A DNA stretch of 64,000 bases from Oscheius sp. JU75 (GCA_037178855.1 JASJZC010000004.1:7564001-7628000), one strand, 5' to 3'; shown: positions 43,744 to 59,310, counted from the first letter of the stretch. The notes: generated by a model not told the origin, from the letters alone. Translations and numbers: made by a program.

Positions 43744-46546
43744 ATGCTGCTGCTTCTCTCGACTCTTTTCACTGTTGCCGCTCACGAACTCGGAGGTTTT
43801 TTGAGGCAGTAACTCTTAGCAAATAGTCCTAGGGATTCTGTGTCGTCTGCCCAAGGATCAGGGCTACGAGTGTGGTCTTACCTCCTCCCATTCCGCTTAT
43901 CACTTCGATGCAGATATCGGTAGCTTTCAATGACTGTGTCCCTCTCTGACGTCACTTTTTTAGGGGAGTGCATCGAATTCATGTTCAAGGGATGTGGAGG
44001 GAACCAGAATCGGTTCGGGACGAAAGAAGAATGCCTGGATGGGTGTCGGAGTCTGTCTCTCTGTGGGAAGGGTCTACCTCTAATGGATTTTGCTGGAAAT
44101 ATCAAGAGATGTGACGGGGATAGACTGCCCTGCCCGGGATCCCATGTCTGTATAGGAGAGGGGATGACTAGTGTGTGCTGTCAGAAAGCTGGTGAGAGAC
44201 AAACAGAGATAGAGACCCTTTCCAGATCGCATCTGTCAATCCTCTGTCCACGCCGGATCCCCTTGTGGAGTGGCCTCTTCGACTCGGTAGGCAGGTTGTC
44301 AAAAGTGTTACCGTACACTTTTTGCCTTCAGATTCTACTTTGATTCCTCTTCGAAAACCTGTCGTCCTTTTGCTTTCACAGGATGTGGAGGGAATGAGAA
44401 CAACTTCAAGTCGAAAGGAGACTGTATACAGTTCTGTAGCGCTGAAGGTGGGCCGCCATAAGTTTCTCCCATACCATCTAGGTTGAAAAGAACTCCTTTG
44501 ATTTGACTCTTTGAGTTCCCGGCAATCTTAGGTCCCGTCATCATGCTACTAAACGCAGTGCAGATCCTTTCCAAGAGTTTCTCTCTATTTTCAGTTATCT
44601 GTCCACGCGGTGACCCCCATCCCGACCGCTATTCCATCAACAAGATAGCCTCCTGCATGGAGAACAAGCACTGTCCCCGAAACTACACCTGTACTTCGAG
44701 AAAAAGCCAAAAAGGAGCCTGTTGTCCCTCGAAGGAATTTGTCTGCGGGACTCCCATAGAAATCAAGGGCTCGTGCAGGAAGGATAGTTTGGTCTGGACA
44801 TTCGACTACAAGTCAGGGGCATGTCAGAGCGTTGCCCGTGCCCCCTGCGATGACCACTGGAACTCGTTCGCCAATGAGGAACAGTGCGTGGACTTTTGTG
44901 TTGGCTCATGTCCACAAGGTCGGGAAATACATGTCAACCCGTTGACAGGTCAGCCCCAGCTATGTGACCTGAGACAGAATACTGGCTGTCCCATGGGTTT
45001 CCAATGTGTCAAGAGCTCTCCCTTCGCGGCAGTCTGCTGTCAAAGCCCTCCTACCTGTCCGGCTGCCGAGTCAATCCTGCTCCTAAAGGACTCGGAACCT
45101 GTCAGATGTTCTCCTGACCGAGCAGAGTCATGTCCAGACCAGTATTCCTGTCAACAGGCACCGAACCTGGAACATGTCTGTTGCTCAAAGCCTTTGGACT
45201 GTCCGACGGGGATGAAGGCTTTGAGAGAGGACCGAGGCAGACCGAGGGTCTGCTCGATTGGAGTGCCTGGCACCTGTCCGGAGGATCATATCTGTGTGGG
45301 GACGAAGGTGAGAGAGAGAGAGAGAGAAACATTCTTCTGCTGTTTCTCTCGAGTCAGACAGGGACAAAGACAATGATAGTGACGGAGAGAAGAAAAGAGA
45401 AGAGAGAAGAGGGAAAGTGTGTGGAGTTCCAAGATTTCGAGCCTGAAAGCTGACTTGAAGGTGCAGGCTAACTATACTTGGATCCCCCTGCGAGCCCATG
45501 ACACAGAAAATCCAGCCCAGTACAAAAAACTAACTTACTCTTTTTGGGTCCAAAACTGCATTTTAAGACAATGTGATGTTCTACAAAGTTGTAGCTTTTG
45601 ATACAGGCAAAAATTTTGCAGAACTTCAAACCGAGTTTTCTACCCGAGTGTTGACTCTTCGGGTTTTCATCAGCCCCTGTCTCTGTCTGTCAGGCATAGA
45701 GAGAAAGAGTGAGGGTGGCAAAGGGACAGAGAGAGACACAAAAAGACCAGGTGCTATCAATTTAGGGCACAACTCCAGTGAGAAACATCTGCTGCAAGCC
45801 GGAGAGTCGATGTCTTTTGCCCTATGTGGATCAGAGCAGTATGAGACCGAAGCGATGCTTTCCAGGTTGGTAACAGTATTAGACGGAGGCAGTGACATTG
45901 ACAGAACAAACACTTTCGTTCAGGAGACGACACCTGTCCCGATACTACAGCTTGTCTCCCAGCCTTAGAAGACAATGCCAATGTAACTAACGCCATTGAC
46001 GTCTTCTTCTACTGTTGTCACACAGTGGACGTCTTTACCTGTTCCGATGGAACAATGCCTATCATTGACAAGCTGACAAGAAGACCCATGAAATGTCACG
46101 TGTCTAATCCCTTGTCCTGTCCGTCCGAAAGGGTCTGTTCCAGTCTAGTAGACGGATCTCACTCATGCTGTCCTCACCCTCTACTATCAGATGTCTGTGC
46201 AGAGGCGGTGGTCAGTTCCGATGGGAGTGTGACTAGATGCAAGGTTAGAGAGACGAAGAGACAGGAAGTCTAAGTAACAGAGAGACAGAAAAACAGAGTC
46301 ATAGAAACAGAGAGCCAGAGGAATAGAGAGACAGAAACCCCAAGTTTTCAGTCCTTTGAGGACAACTCCTGTCCGGAAGGGAAGTGTCGAAGAGCGGCTA
46401 ATGGAGACTATGTCTGCTGCCGGGTGGCCTCTCCTCCGCAGAGACTACTCCATCCGGGTGTTCCCTTCGTCCCTGAGATTATCGCCCCGAAGAAGATGAG
46501 ATCGGCCAGAAGGAGAAGACCATCCTATTTGAAAAATCTACCGTAA
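43744..46546 (+). CDS. secreted Kunitz/lustrin multidomain protein
   Basis: This is a probable extracellular protease-inhibitor or matrix protein. Nine exons (43744-43795, 43833-43919, 43964-44191, 44226-44286, 44332-44447, 44595-45307, 45766-45865, 45924-46243, 46352-46546) join in phase to give 623 aa. A signal peptide (about 1-13) is followed by Kunitz domain 1 (CRLPKDQGYECG...YHFDADIGECIEFMFKGCGG...CLDGC), a lustrin-type cysteine module, Kunitz 2 (ICQSS...FYFDSSSKTCRPFAFTGCGG...CIQFC) and another lustrin module. A divergent Kunitz-like domain (VCGTPIEIKGSC...FCVG) lacks the central GCGG. Further CP...C...CC lustrin modules and a basic tail follow. The architecture is common in nematode secreted proteins. 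Intron 6 (458 nt) holds a full copy of the dispersed hairpin repeat. Confidence 0.88.
45430..45630 (+). repeat. dispersed hairpin repeat, copy 4 (in Kunitz gene intron 6)
   Basis: It carries GACTTGAAGGTGCAGGC, CCAGCCCAGTACAAAAA, CTTTTTGGGTCCAAAA and the terminal CTACAAAGTTGTAG hairpin in the same order as the copy at 32280-32475. It lies inside an intron in the sense direction. Confidence 0.75.
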
Positions 46547-46925
46547 TGAATGATCTGAGCTGTAGTTATAGAGGGTGACAAACTCAATGGACAGAGAGAG
46601 AGTGACAGTGATAGTGACAGTAGACTTACTCTGGCTTCATGGTAACCTTCGTTTCCGAAGGAGCCGTTGCAGTAGCCTTTTTAGACGAGCGTCTCTCTGC
46701 TGCTGCTGTCCTCGAACTAATTATGGTACCTTTCTAGCTTTTTGAACAAACTGTACATTATAGAGACTTCAAATTGCTGCTGGAAGAAAAAGCTTTTTCG
46801 CTAAAAAGAAAAACTTTATATTGTGAATGTCCAGAAGTTAGAGTAGTTTCGCCCAAGTCTCCATTCGAACACCTCTTTCGGTAGGCTCTACCGAAGTCAT
46901 TCTCTCAACAGAAATGGTTCAGAAA

Positions 46926-47545
46926 TGACCGCTAGGAAATTATTGTCGGCCGGAGATGAGCTGGAAGACGGTCAATTTGAGGTGGAGGAATTCCTGGGCT
47001 CCGGAAGATATGGGTGCCTACGCGGCCATGGATCGACTGACGAGCAGAAAAGTCGCCATCAAGGTGGAATCGAGAGGCGAGCCGAAGGCCAAGGGACAGC
47101 TGGAAAATGATGCTCATATCCTGAACTACCTGAGCGGATCAGAAATGAGCAGGTAGGTTACTGTCACTGTCTTCTTGTCTCACTTTCCCTCTATGTTTGT
47201 GTGTCTCTGTCTCTGTAATCGTGCAACTTTCAGATTCACAGCTGCGTCTGCTACGGCGAGACAGACAGTCCGCTACTTGGTGATAAAAAAGTGCGGCCAG
47301 AATCTGCGTCAACGCTTCACCATCCTGACAAGGCTCTATATAATGATGAAGATGCTCTCCTATTTGCGCTTCCTCCACAGCCTGCAGCTGATTCGACGTC
47401 AAGCCCGAGAACTTTTGCATTGGAGTCGGGAAGCAGTGCCAGGTCTATCTCATCGACTACAGTCTATGCAGACGAGCCGATCGTTCACATCGCAATCCGC
47501 ACTTCTTCGGCACGGTCAGATACTCTTCTGTCAAGGCTCAGATAG
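46926..47545 (+). pseudogene. TTBK/CK1-family kinase pseudogene
   Basis: It starts LSAGDELEDGQFEVEEFLGS with the glycine loop GSGRYG. Then, in another frame, it reads AAMDRLTSRKVAIKVESRGE (VAIK lysine) and EMSR. After an intron ending in TTTCAG (about 47234) it reads CYGETDS, then RYLVIKKCGQNLRQRF and, in a third frame, FDVKPENFCIGVGKQ and FFGTVRYSSV. At least three frame changes are needed. The HRD of the catalytic loop has lost bases, and the sequence stops before the C-lobe end. It is therefore a dead copy, related to but distinct from the kinase gene at 8839. Confidence 0.8.
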
Positions 47546-47549
47546 GCTC

Positions 47550-48750
47550 TCTCATTTTTTTGTTGATAAAATATGGAGGCTTGACTATCTTTTCCTGACC
47601 TAGAACTGTAAGATGGTGTCTAGGGCTCAGAATAGACTTTTTACTACAGAAAAATCTGAAAAATAGCCGAAATCTACAGAGAACTTGCAGCAAACCATAG
47701 AAAGTCGATCTTTTTGTACACTATTTCGCGTGATACGCAATTGTGCGTCGAACGCAATCCTATACGCAAATTCGCATCGCGCGCAATTTACTATTTTTGT
47801 TGCGACGACAATTTTTACAGATCCTCAACCATGCAGCTTTTTTCAACCAATTTTTATGGTTTAGCAATGTCTTTATCGCGTTCGCAGCATCAGAAATAGG
47901 AAATTAAGTGAGTTTTAAGCCTAAAAGCACTAAAAATCTGTTAAAAACGCTGTGAATCTCCCCTCATTTTGACAAGCTCATCGGAATTGTGTACAGTTGA
48001 TGAAAAGAATCTTAACCCTATCAAATAATACCTGAAATCTGGTGAGAAGTGTCGCAAGCCTCATTCCATTTGGTTTTCCATGTTTTCTTGTGCTTCTAGC
48101 CCTGTTTTGGGATGCTTTCCCACTCGGCTGGCAGAAGCCCGCATCGGCTGCTGCTGGAATTGGGAGCAAGAACCAAAATAACTGCAAGCGTCAAAGCAGA
48201 CCCTACCAGAGGAGACACAATTTTGCTTACTCACATTACCAATTACCAACTCTCTTTCTCATTGCCTATTGTCGCTGTCTTTGTCACTATCACTGACTCT
48301 GTCATACACTAATCTAGCACGTCACTTTCATCCCATGTCCGCTGTTTTCTTTCCGAAAATTATCAAAATTCTTCTCAAACCGATGAAAATATCATTCGTA
48401 GAACTCTGGCGATTATGCCGAAAAAAAAAGGCTACAAGATGACCTTTTTCCTCGGCTCCCACCTCTCCTGCTTATTATCCGTTCCCTGCTATCACTTTCT
48501 CCCTATTTCCAGGAATTTAACCAAGAAACTTCGACTCAACAAATTTCTAACGATTTGTGCTGATCTCGGGGCTTCTAAGTAGGTTATTGGGCTGTAAAAA
48601 TAGGTCAAGACGTGAGGATAATACCGTTCATTCAATGAAACATACTGATAAGGACAAAAGTGAATCTGGATAGGGAAAGAAGTGGGGGAGGGGGCCATTT
48701 GGGATACAAGTAGTAGGGTTAATTTAATAAAAATGACTGATTGGGGGTGA
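47550..48750. other. interval without a supported gene
   Basis: I see no phased exons or domains here. One frame at 48042-48296 (+) has a hydrophobic start but no supporting features. Confidence 0.5.
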
Positions 48751-48755
48751 TAGGA

Positions 48756-49359
48756 TCATCTGTCGAGCTCGGAGACGATTTGCATGTCTGAAATCCGCGA
48801 TTTTCTTGGAGAAAGGGACCAAAAACTGACTTGAAGAGGCTGTGTTGCTGGCCAGCTCGTAATTGTTGTGTATGTCCTCCACCAGCTGTGCCAGGGTTTT
48901 TAGATCTTCGTGCTTGGTCGTCACGACGTCAACTTCCCTCTTCACATGCACGAGCTCGGTCTGGCTGGCCTCGATTTCGTAGGACAGATGCTCGTCTTCC
49001 TCCTGCAACTCTTTCAGCTCCTCTTTTCTGGCTAGGCAGCGGCCTAAAAATGGATTTTTGTGGCTGACAGAGCCAGAAAAACCTACTTTGTATGGCTGTA
49101 GGAAGATTGTCGACCTGCTCTTGGAGACCCGCCAGAGCCTGCATGACTTCTCTCGACGAGCTGGCCATCTCGTGCTTTATCCTGACGAATTCTTCTGGGG
49201 GCCTGTAGCCTTTCTGCAAAAAAAAACCTTACAATACCGGAAAAACAGAAATCGTGCCTCAATTTGCTCGGCGAGGGCGTCTATGAAGCCGAAGCCGTAG
49301 TCTGTCGTCTCCAGGCGGGACAGGTTGCTATAGGACGTCAGGAAGGAGCTGCGGTTCAT
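48756..49359 (-). CDS. small coiled-coil protein
   Basis: Four exons (49359-49258, 49213-49087, 49043-48831, 48787-48756) join in phase to give 157 aa. The ATG lies directly after a TTTTCAG acceptor, so there is a 5' UTR intron or trans-splice site. Intron 1 is 44 nt and would start GAG|GC, a GC-AG intron. From about residue 40 to the end the protein is almost wholly heptad-rich (EELKELQEEDEHLSYEIEAS, VVTTKHEDLKTLAQLVEDI), so it is probably a subunit of a coiled-coil assembly such as a kinetochore, IFT or tethering complex. I cannot assign the family. Confidence 0.65.
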
Positions 49360-50093
49360 TCTGAAAACGGAGAATTGGAGAGAAAAGGTATGAGAGGCAG
49401 TGAGAAGTTCAGAGACAAACATGGTATCCTGCCTTGTTTTGTGAATTTTAGCAAACTTTGTGGGTACGAATTGATGGCGAACAGCTACAGAAATAATAAA
49501 TAACGTTTTGGAAGTTGCTTTCCTCCTTGCAGAACAAGAAATACGAGATAAAGTGTACATGCAAGTGAGGAAACAATGAGTGGCAGTTCTAAGACGAAAA
49601 AGTCTCAAAATTAAACATCTTCGTTATTAGTTTGGTCTTGTACGACATAATAAAGACAGGTTACTGGTGGCAAACGCATGAACAGAGTTTTGAGAGTCAC
49701 AGAAACATGAGAAAGGAAAGTTAGAAATTCCAAATTTGCCCTAAAGTCCTGTGTAACGCATAAAGGCACTCGAATACTTGTTTCTTACGCTCCCTAGGAT
49801 CAGTTTCCATGATGTTTTCGTAATCATCAGTTTTAAACTAAAAATGTACTCAGAACACTATCAGTGTTAGAAAAAAAAGCAGGAAAAATCGGCAAAGGAA
49901 ATCTTGAAACAAAATGAAATTTTGAACTTGCCGCTGCTTTCACAACAGCCTGGGTCCCGTCACGGAGACGTTTACGGTAACGCCGATTTCCATCATGCGC
50001 CTGCCAAACATTCGAATTGCACTCGTGTTTCTTCATACCTTTCTCGTTATTTTTTGTCAAATTTTTCATCAAAAAACTGCTTCCAGACCCGAA

Positions 50094-51518
50094 ATGTCAT
50101 TTCTGAGCGAGAAGGAAGAAGATGCACCCACGATTACCACACTAAAAATCCTAATTATCGGCGAAAGTGGCGTCGGAAAGTCCAGGTTTGTTTTTCAGCC
50201 ATTCCCCTGGTTATTTTACCCCCGTTTACAGTTTGATGCTTCGATTTGTCGACGATACATTTGATCCCGAGCAGCCGGCAACAATAGGTTCGCTCAAAAT
50301 CCTTCAAAAATGAATTTTACGTCTTCAGGTGTCGATTTCCGCGTGACCACGATGAACATTGATGGCAATCGCGTAAAGTTGGCAATTTGGGATACTGCAG
50401 GTGCAGTTTGAGCGAAAAATCCCTGAAAAATTGGTTCAGGACAGGAAAGATTCCGTACCTTGACGCCGAGCTACTATCGCGGAGCCCAAGGTGTTATTTG
50501 TGGTAATTTTTTCGGATTTTCTCGAACAAAATTGCGTTCTAGTGTACGACGTGACGAATCGGGACAGCTTCGAGCGTCTTGAGCACTGGATGACTGAGGT
50601 CGACACCTACTCGACAAGAGGAGAAGCCGTGAAGATGCTCGTGGCCAACAAAATCGACATGGTAGGTTGATGGGCCCTGACCTAACTTTTTGAAGATTTC
50701 ATGAGGCTTCGACTTTCTAAAAGTGCCTATAGATAATGAAAGGTATCAGCATGTCACCAAGTCGACCTATAACCACCATTTGCTCCAGTTTCCTTATATT
50801 TCTGGCTCGAAAAAGCTGTCGTGTTGCCAGGAACATGATCGGACAGTTTGGGGGGCTTGAAATGACTGACTTATATTCTGACTGTGCCATGATGAGAGTT
50901 TGACAGGTCTTGTTGGCATGTTATGGATTTGAGATGCTGATTGGATAGCAAGCGGACAGGGGATCACCTGGATCCCTGTCATCAAAAACTTTTGCAATTG
51001 CTGCAATTTGCTCGACACTAGGTATTTCGAATATTTTAGAAACTTGCATAAGGATCCTCTATGTTGATATCATCTTATCTGCACGACTCCCTCTGCCAAT
51101 GTATGCCGTGGCAGAGAGCAGTTTACTACTAGGTAGATGAGCTGACGTGACACCCAGGAAAACAGCCTGAATTTGACTGAAAAGTATGAAAGACGCGGGA
51201 TCAAAATTGATAGCCGTTAAGAAAATATGCATTTGAACCCGCCCAACTTTCAGCCGAACCGCGAAGTCTCGCGCGAAGAAGGTCTGAAATTCGCGAAACG
51301 ACACAGGACGCTGTTCATCGAGGTCAGTGCCAAGACGAAGGAGAACGTCCAGTGTGCTTTCGAGGAACTCATCGAGAAGGTCAGTCTCCCCTCAACTTTA
51401 TCGATTTTATCGTATATTTCAGGTAATTCAAACGCCCGGCTTGTGGGAGAACGACCGTCCAGCTTTTCGTCTAGGCCAGGATGCCAGCAGTCAAGAAGCC
51501 AACTATTGCGGCTGCTAA
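50094..51518 (+). CDS. rab-18: Rab18 small GTPase
   Basis: Rab18 acts on lipid droplets and ER membrane traffic. Seven exons (50094-50185, 50232-50287, 50329-50400, 50440-50502, 50543-50661, 51254-51379, 51423-51518) join in phase to give 207 aa. The P-loop GESGVGKS is at 23-30. [15 protein letters not shown], the DDTFDPE effector region and [13 protein letters not shown] are Rab18-specific in wording. The switch II DTAGQE is at 71-76, NKID at 130-133 and SAK at 159-161. The C-terminus ends CGC, a CxC double-prenylation signal. It lies 206 bp upstream of the U2AF gene on the same strand, which suggests an operon. Confidence 0.97.
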
Positions 51519-51724
51519 AAATGACTAATTTTTTTTTTGTACGCCCACCCCCTTGTAAATACACACAATAGCCTGCCGTTTAGTCACTTTTACACACATG
51601 AAGACTGTACATTTACCATAAATTTCTACACTCCCATTTTATTGCATTTTTTGTCATGTAGTCTCGTTAAATCGAACCCCATATCTATTTTTTGTTCCAT
51701 TTTTTGATAAAATCCCATGTTCAG
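51519..51724 (+). promoter_or_regulatory. candidate intercistronic region / trans-splice site (rab-18 to uaf-1)
   Basis: The 206-bp spacer is T-rich and ends in TGTTCAG directly abutting the downstream ATG, as expected for SL2-type trans-splicing of a nematode operon. U-rich stretches (TTTTTTTTT at about 51530 and TTTTTTGTTCCATTTTTTG near the end) are candidates for Ur elements. There is no promoter-like feature. This is inference; an ordinary 5' UTR intron is the alternative. Confidence 0.5.
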
Positions 51725-55910
<4,186 letters not shown>

Positions 55911-56273
55911 GTAAAATTGTCGATCTGTCTAAATTCTCATCTGTCTTCACGTAATCTCTTCCGTAAATAAATCAGTCGTGAACGTAAAAAAATGGTATTT
56001 TATTCGTCAACTGTGACTGGAAAGAGACAAAACAAGACAGGAGGACAGATAGAGAGACAGAAAGAGGAGAAACAGGCAGAACCACAAGAGACGAAGATAC
56101 TGAGACACAAAAAAGACAGGCAGACTCGAGAATCCGAGCTAGATAACAGGTAGTTTAAGGAACTCGACTACCGAAAAAAAGATAAAGATCAAGGAGAGAC
56201 AATGAGGGTGAGTACAAGTCAATAAGACAAGAAGAAGAACGGAACAAGACACTATTACCAGAGTTTATTGCGA

Positions 56274-57827
56274 TTAGTTTTCCGTGGTAGTCGACTTCCA
56301 GTCGTTCTTCGGCGGTGGCCGCTCCCAAAGCGTCCTCTTGTCGACGACCACACGCTTTGGGATGAACTTCTCCTGCGTCTTCAGAGTGATGTTACCCTCG
56401 AACTCGTGGGCCTCGCCACCAATCTCAGCATCCAGAATCAGCGTGTGCTTCTGCTCACCATCAGCCGTCGTTTTCTTCTTCTCCGCCGTCTGGCTCGTCC
56501 CCTCGTTCAGACTGTCCTTCTTGACTCCTGGCGAGATGGCCGTGTACGGCGAAACGCTCCTCCTCGTGTCCGAGAAGAACACCTGTGAGGGCTTCTTTCC
56601 CAGCTGCGGAGTGTCCAGATTCAGATGGGGCACACCCTTGCTGGACGAGAGGCTCTGAGGAACAGGGATGGCGTTCGGATGGATAGGGAGCTCGTGCTTG
56701 ACGGGAGCATGGGTACTTCTGTTCGTGGTCATCTCCGGAGTCAGGTACTGGCTGCGGTTCTCGGGTGGAGTCTGGTACAGGCCAGTCGTCGACGGAGTCT
56801 GTAACTGATCCGTGAGACTCTGTCTATTTCTACTAGCCTTGTGAGGAGTGACGGGCTCCTGCTTCGGCGTCTTCAACTTGGGCGTCCTGGCTTCCGACTT
56901 GGTCTCGGTCAGTTGCGAGTTGGGATTGTACTCGTAGTTGCGCGTCTCCTCCACAGACGTCTCCTTGAGGTACGCGTTGGGCAGCATATAGTGACTGAGA
57001 CGCAGCTTGAACACGGGTCCGTAGTTCTTGACGCAGCTGTCCAGACCGCACCATCCCTCCAGATTCGGGCTGCTGTTCTTCATCTCGACCAAGTGTCCGT
57101 CTTGCCTCTTGCCTTCGGCCTGATTGAAGGCGAAGGTCATGTAGGTCTTGTTGTGGTAGCCCTTCTCTCCATTCTTGCTCGTGCTCGAAGTGTAGATATC
57201 GGAGAAGGTCTGCTGGCTGTCCGGAAGAAGAGTCTTGAATCCGGACACCTGGAAAACAGCGTTTTTTGAGACAAAGATACAGAGAGACAATGAAAAAGTG
57301 AGACAGAAAATCGGCGTGAAAAAGAGACAGAGTAGACTCACCATAGCCTCATTGCTAGATGTCTCCCAGTTGTTGAGCAGTTGCTCCCGGCTGATAGTGA
57401 CATCGCGGGTGACACGAACCATACTCTTACTGTACCAGACCTTCTGACAGACCGACTCAACTGGATTTTTGTTCTCCTCCTTCTTCTCCCTCATCTTCTC
57501 CTGCTTGACCTGGTGCAGACTCTTGTGAGCTTCCTCGAACTTTGCCTGGTCCTCGATGAGTGAACTCGGACAGACCGTGATGCTAGTGTAGACGCGGATT
57601 GTCTCCATGTCCGTCTGAATGACTCTGCGGATGCGGATATGCTGCGGGACGGCAGTCAGCTCGAAGGCGGCCTCCGAACGATGAGGCAACTTCTTGGCGT
57701 TCCTCAGCAGCACGGCCTTCCTCAGCGCGTCCCGATTGCTCGTCCTGCCGCGTCTGGTGGAGCTGCGGGAGCGGCTTCTGCTGTTGTTGCTGGCGACGGA
57801 CAGGTAGCTTCTCCTGGACGACGACAT
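56274..57827 (-). CDS. SR-rich N-terminus protein, family not recognised
   Basis: Two exons (57827-57342 and 57248-56274) give 486 aa. The intron is 93 nt with a good donor (ATG|GTGAGT) and acceptor (TTCCAG) and contains no stop, so retaining it would add 31 codons in frame. The N-terminus is rich in Ser/Arg (NNSRSRSRSSTRRGRTSNRD). The middle contains IRIRRVIQTDMETIRVYTS and a charged helical segment. The C-terminal half is Pro/Ser/Thr-rich with several TP and SP sites, possible proline-directed kinase targets. It ends with PKRVVVDKRTLWERPPPKND. It may be nuclear or cytoskeletal. No domain was recognised. Confidence 0.7.
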   Translation of the reverse strand: MSSSRRSYLSVASNNSRSRSRSSTRRGRTSNRDALRKAVLLRNAKKLPHRSEAAFELTAVPQHIRIRRVIQTDMETIRVYTSITVCPSSLIEDQAKFEEAHKSLHQVKQEKMREKKEENKNPVESVCQKVWYSKSMVRVTRDVTISREQLLNNWETSSNEAMVSLLCLFFTPIFCLTFSLSLCIFVSKNAVFQVSGFKTLLPDSQQTFSDIYTSSTSKNGEKGYHNKTYMTFAFNQAEGKRQDGHLVEMKNSSPNLEGWCGLDSCVKNYGPVFKLRLSHYMLPNAYLKETSVEETRNYEYNPNSQLTETKSEARTPKLKTPKQEPVTPHKASRNRQSLTDQLQTPSTTGLYQTPPENRSQYLTPEMTTNRSTHAPVKHELPIHPNAIPVPQSLSSSKGVPHLNLDTPQLGKKPSQVFFSDTRRSVSPYTAISPGVKKDSLNEGTSQTAEKKKTTADGEQKHTLILDAEIGGEAHEFEGNITLKTQEKFIPKRVVVDKRTLWERPPPKNDWKSTTTEN

Positions 57828-58007
57828 CGGCGAGTAGACGAGGCGACCTTCCTTCAGAGGACGCTCTGCGTCGAATATTTATTGCTGCCTTGGTAGTAGA
57901 CTCTTCAATGTTTTCTAGGGGGATTGCGAGAAAAGCTCATATTGCTTCCAATTAGGCAACTTCAAATAGTAGTTCTTTTATCCAAACTGTTCGAAAAAAA
58001 TTTTATT

Positions 58008-58520
58008 GACAAGTTAGGCCGCCGCCCCTTCGGGGCGGTAGCCTAACTTGTTGCGCACCTTGAGGCATATCTACCTTGTCCTTTCCCCAGCAAAAACGAT
58101 TGCTAATGACCATTTCTAATCAGTGAAACCCACTTCCCACTCTTTGACTCCACTTTCTATCCCTCAAACCCATTTCCCTTTCACTCTTTGAACCCATTTT
58201 TCCGATTTCTCAACCCTGTCCAAGTATTGCTATCGTCCCTGGGGAGCACAATGACAGTTATATCCTCTGATACCTTTGAATTTTGCCCGGTTTCTACTCC
58301 CTTCTGTCAGCCTGTACTGGTCCTTCTCTCTCACTTCGCCTTGTCCGCATTTCCCGCGCCAGTCGAGCTACCATGACAGAAGCAACGTCCTTCCAAAGAA
58401 GGTATCTCCCGAACTGACTTGACTTGCAAACAATTAGTGTGCGCACAAAATAGTGCATACTAATTGGCAATATTGGCTTCAGACAGACAGACAGACAGAG
58501 ACGCGAGGACAATTTAAAAT
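58008..58520 (+). repeat. tandem repeat unit 1 with UUCG hairpin
   Basis: It begins with a near-perfect hairpin (ACAAGTTAGGC...CCCC TTCG GGGC...GCCTAACTTGT) and ends with a second hairpin (AATTAGTGTGCGCAC / GTGCATACTAATT). A CAGACAGACAGACAGAGACGCGAGGA block and an A-rich end follow. It is nearly identical to unit 3 at 58795. Confidence 0.85.
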
Positions 58521-58794
58521 AGACAAGTTAGGCTACGCCCCTTCGGGGCTCAGTAATAATCTGATTCTTCCAAAACTGCTCGATTTCTACTTCCTTTTGT
58601 CCAACTGTCGTGACCCTTTCCCTCCAATTGAGGTACCGTGACAGGAGCAACATCCTCCCAACGAAGGTATCTCCCGAACTGACTCGATTTGGCTTGGCTT
58701 GCAAACAATTAGTATGCGCACAAAATAGTGCACACTAATTGGCAATATTGGCTTCAGACAGACACACACAGACAGAGACGCGAGGACAATTTAA
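58521..58794 (+). repeat. tandem repeat unit 2 (internally deleted)
   Basis: It starts with the same ACAAGTTAGGC...CCCCTTCGGGGC hairpin start and ends with the same AATTAGTATGCGCAC / GTGCACACTAATT hairpin and CAGACAGA block, but about 240 bp of the middle is missing or diverged. Confidence 0.8.
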
Positions 58795-59275
58795 AATAAA
58801 CAAATTAGGCCGCCGCCCCTTCGGGGCGGTAGCCTAACTTGTTGCGCACCTTGAGGCATATCTACCTTGTCCTTTCCCCAGCAAAAACGACTGCTAATGA
58901 CCATTTCTAATCAGTGAAACCCACATCCCACTCTTTGACTCCACTTTCTATCCCTCAAACCCACTTCCCTTTCACTCTTTGAACCTATTTTTCCGATTTC
59001 TCAACCCTGTCCAAGTATTGCTATCGTCCCTGGGGAGCTCAATGACAGTTATATCCTCTGATACCTTTGATCTTTACCTGGTTTCTATTTTTTTCTGTCA
59101 GCCTGTCTTGGTCCCCTTCCCTCTAACTTCAAGCCGCCCGCATGTTTCCCGCCAGTCGAGCTACCATGACAGAAGCAACGTCCTGCCAAAGAAGGTATCT
59201 CCCGAACTGACGCTTGACTTGCAAACAATTAGTGTGCGCACAAAATAGTGCACACTAATTGTCAATTAGGGCTTC

Positions 59276-59310
<35 letters not shown>

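Noticed and set aside
56274-57827. Single-exon 517-aa protein
   Set aside because: A 93-nt insert with perfect GT-AG borders, hydrophobic TCTCTG-type wording and preserved phase on both sides is better read as an intron.
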